NCBI RefSeq assembly: GCF_946222985.1
Contig: NZ_CAMIFY010000025.1
Location: 1-37,363, forward strand
Source: an uncultured Corynebacterium sp.
GTDB lineage: Bacteria; Actinomycetota; Actinomycetes; Mycobacteriales; Mycobacteriaceae
Reading direction: 5' to 3'
Length of the DNA: 37,363 bases
Shown here: piece by piece, positions 36,591 through 37,363 of the stretch
Layout: every line of letters begins with the position of its first letter
Position numbering within the stretch: the first letter of the stretch is position 1
The notes under the pieces: model-generated
Databases searched by the model: none
What the model saw: the letters and a program-made list of their open reading frames with translations, nothing else
Told to the model about the DNA's origin: nothing
Made by a program: the position numbers and the translations under genes

Positions 36591-37363
36591 CTACACCACC
36601 GTCGGGTCGGTGATCTGGAACTTCTCCGCCGCCTTCTGCGCGACCGAGGGGTCGACCTTGCCCTCGCGGGCCAGGCCGGCCAGCGCGGCGACGACGACGG
36701 ACTCGGCGTCGGTGTTGAAGTAGCGGCGGGCGGCCTCGCGGGTGTCGGAGAAACCGAAGCCGTCGCAGCCGAGCACCGTGTAATCGCCCGGCACCCACTG
36801 GCGGATCTGCTCTGGAATCGCGCGCTGGAAGTCGGACACCGAGATGAACGGGCCATCGGCGTCCTCCAGCACCCGCTGAACGAAGGGACGCTCATGGAAC
36901 TCCGCCGGGCGGTGCAACACGCCGGTCTCGCGGGCCAGACCATCGCGGGCCAGCTCGTTCCACGACGTCACCGAGTAGATCGACGCCGGGACGTCGTACT
37001 CCTCGGCCAGGATCTCCTTGGCCTTGAGCGCGGCCTGCATGCCGATGCCCGACGCCAGCAGGTTGACGTGGTTTTCGCCCTTGGCCTCGTCGAAGAGGTA
37101 GATGCCCTTGAGCAGCCCTTCGACGTCGAGGTCCTCGGCGGCGGCCGGCTGCGACGTCGGCTCGTTGTAGATGGTCAGGTAGTACATCACGTCCTCGCCG
37201 CGGCCCTCGCCGTACATGCGGTCGATGCCCTCGCGGATGATGTACGCGGCCTCGTAGGCGAACGCCGGGTCGTAGGAGACCACCGACGGGTTCGTCGCCG
37301 CCAGCAGCGGGGAGTGGCCGTCCATGTGCTGCAGGCCCTCACCGGTCAGGGTGGTGCGGCCGG
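36591..37363 (-). CDS. aceE: Pyruvate dehydrogenase E1 component AceE, C-terminal part (truncated by window)
   Basis: The last 257 residues of the homodimeric E1 subunit, which decarboxylates pyruvate with thiamin diphosphate in the pyruvate dehydrogenase complex. The frame runs off the window at 37363. Conserved E1 sequence is plain: RTTLTGEGLQHMDGHSPLLA, then YLTIYNEPTSQPAAAED, GVLHRPAEFHERPFVQR and VLGCDGFGFSDTREAARRYF. The upstream part with the cofactor site is outside. The TAG stop is followed immediately, in frame, by the metallophosphoesterase reading frame. Confidence 0.97.
   Translation of the reverse strand, partial: GRTTLTGEGLQHMDGHSPLLAATNPSVVSYDPAFAYEAAYIIREGIDRMYGEGRGEDVMYYLTIYNEPTSQPAAAEDLDVEGLLKGIYLFDEAKGENHVNLLASGIGMQAALKAKEILAEEYDVPASIYSVTSWNELARDGLARETGVLHRPAEFHERPFVQRVLEDADGPFISVSDFQRAIPEQIRQWVPGDYTVLGCDGFGFSDTREAARRYFNTDAESVVVAALAGLAREGKVDPSVAQKAAEKFQITDPTVV

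Overview
This is a high-GC actinobacterial chromosome segment, most likely Corynebacterium or a close mycolate-producing relative. The grounds are a DnaG, Dgt and bacterial-type GlyRS neighbourhood, a mycothiol-type formaldehyde dehydrogenase, a SigK/RskA pair facing an MPB83-like fasciclin lipoprotein, a DUF3145 gene near aceE, and many TANNNT boxes placed 6-8 nt before start codons (leaderless genes). No rRNA, insertion sequence, prophage or CRISPR array is visible.

Layout. 1-9000: end of glyS, two coupled hypotheticals, a TPM-domain membrane protein, dgt, a VKOR and secreted guanyl-RNase pair, dnaG, then a 16-bp tandem repeat. 9031-10966: permease, ABC ATPase and GntR/YtrA regulator, overlapping by 4 nt at each junction. 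11125-13039: metallo-hydrolase and S-(hydroxymethyl)mycothiol dehydrogenase. 13067-14755: a thiD-tenA fusion under a TPP riboswitch. 14907-15099: tRNA-Asn and two strong terminators. 15153-17657: fasciclin lipoprotein divergent from sigK-rskA. 17946-20911: a TetR regulator, a DUF1707/LiaF-like protein and PIN-PhoH. 20995-24628: Baeyer-Villiger-type monooxygenase, alpha/beta hydrolase and ribokinase-family kinase. 24792-27121: a CAT-anticodon tRNA, then two UPF0126/TRIC-like channels flanking a DUF305 lipoprotein. 27149-29738: a palindromic promoter, leaderless small ORF, attenuator-like hairpin, DAACS symporter and serine hydrolase. 29839-32201: a PPE-like, possibly type VII-secreted protein and a DUF3558-like lipoprotein. 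32340-34269: MarR and a divergent MFS exporter. 34577-37363: DUF3145, an acyl-carrier-like protein without its serine, a metallophosphoesterase, and the 3' end of aceE.

Several clusters make functional sense: SigK, RskA and the fasciclin target; formaldehyde detoxification; thiamin salvage under TPP control; ketone oxidation with ester hydrolysis; disulfide formation beside a disulfide-bonded RNase. The most unusual observations are the leader-peptide/attenuator-like region before the symporter, the acyl-carrier-like protein with Arg in place of the phosphopantetheine Ser, DnaG lacking three of four zinc ligands, a phosphoesterase with no standard start codon directly after the aceE stop, the mirrored start region between marR and its exporter, and the PPE-like/lipoprotein pair.
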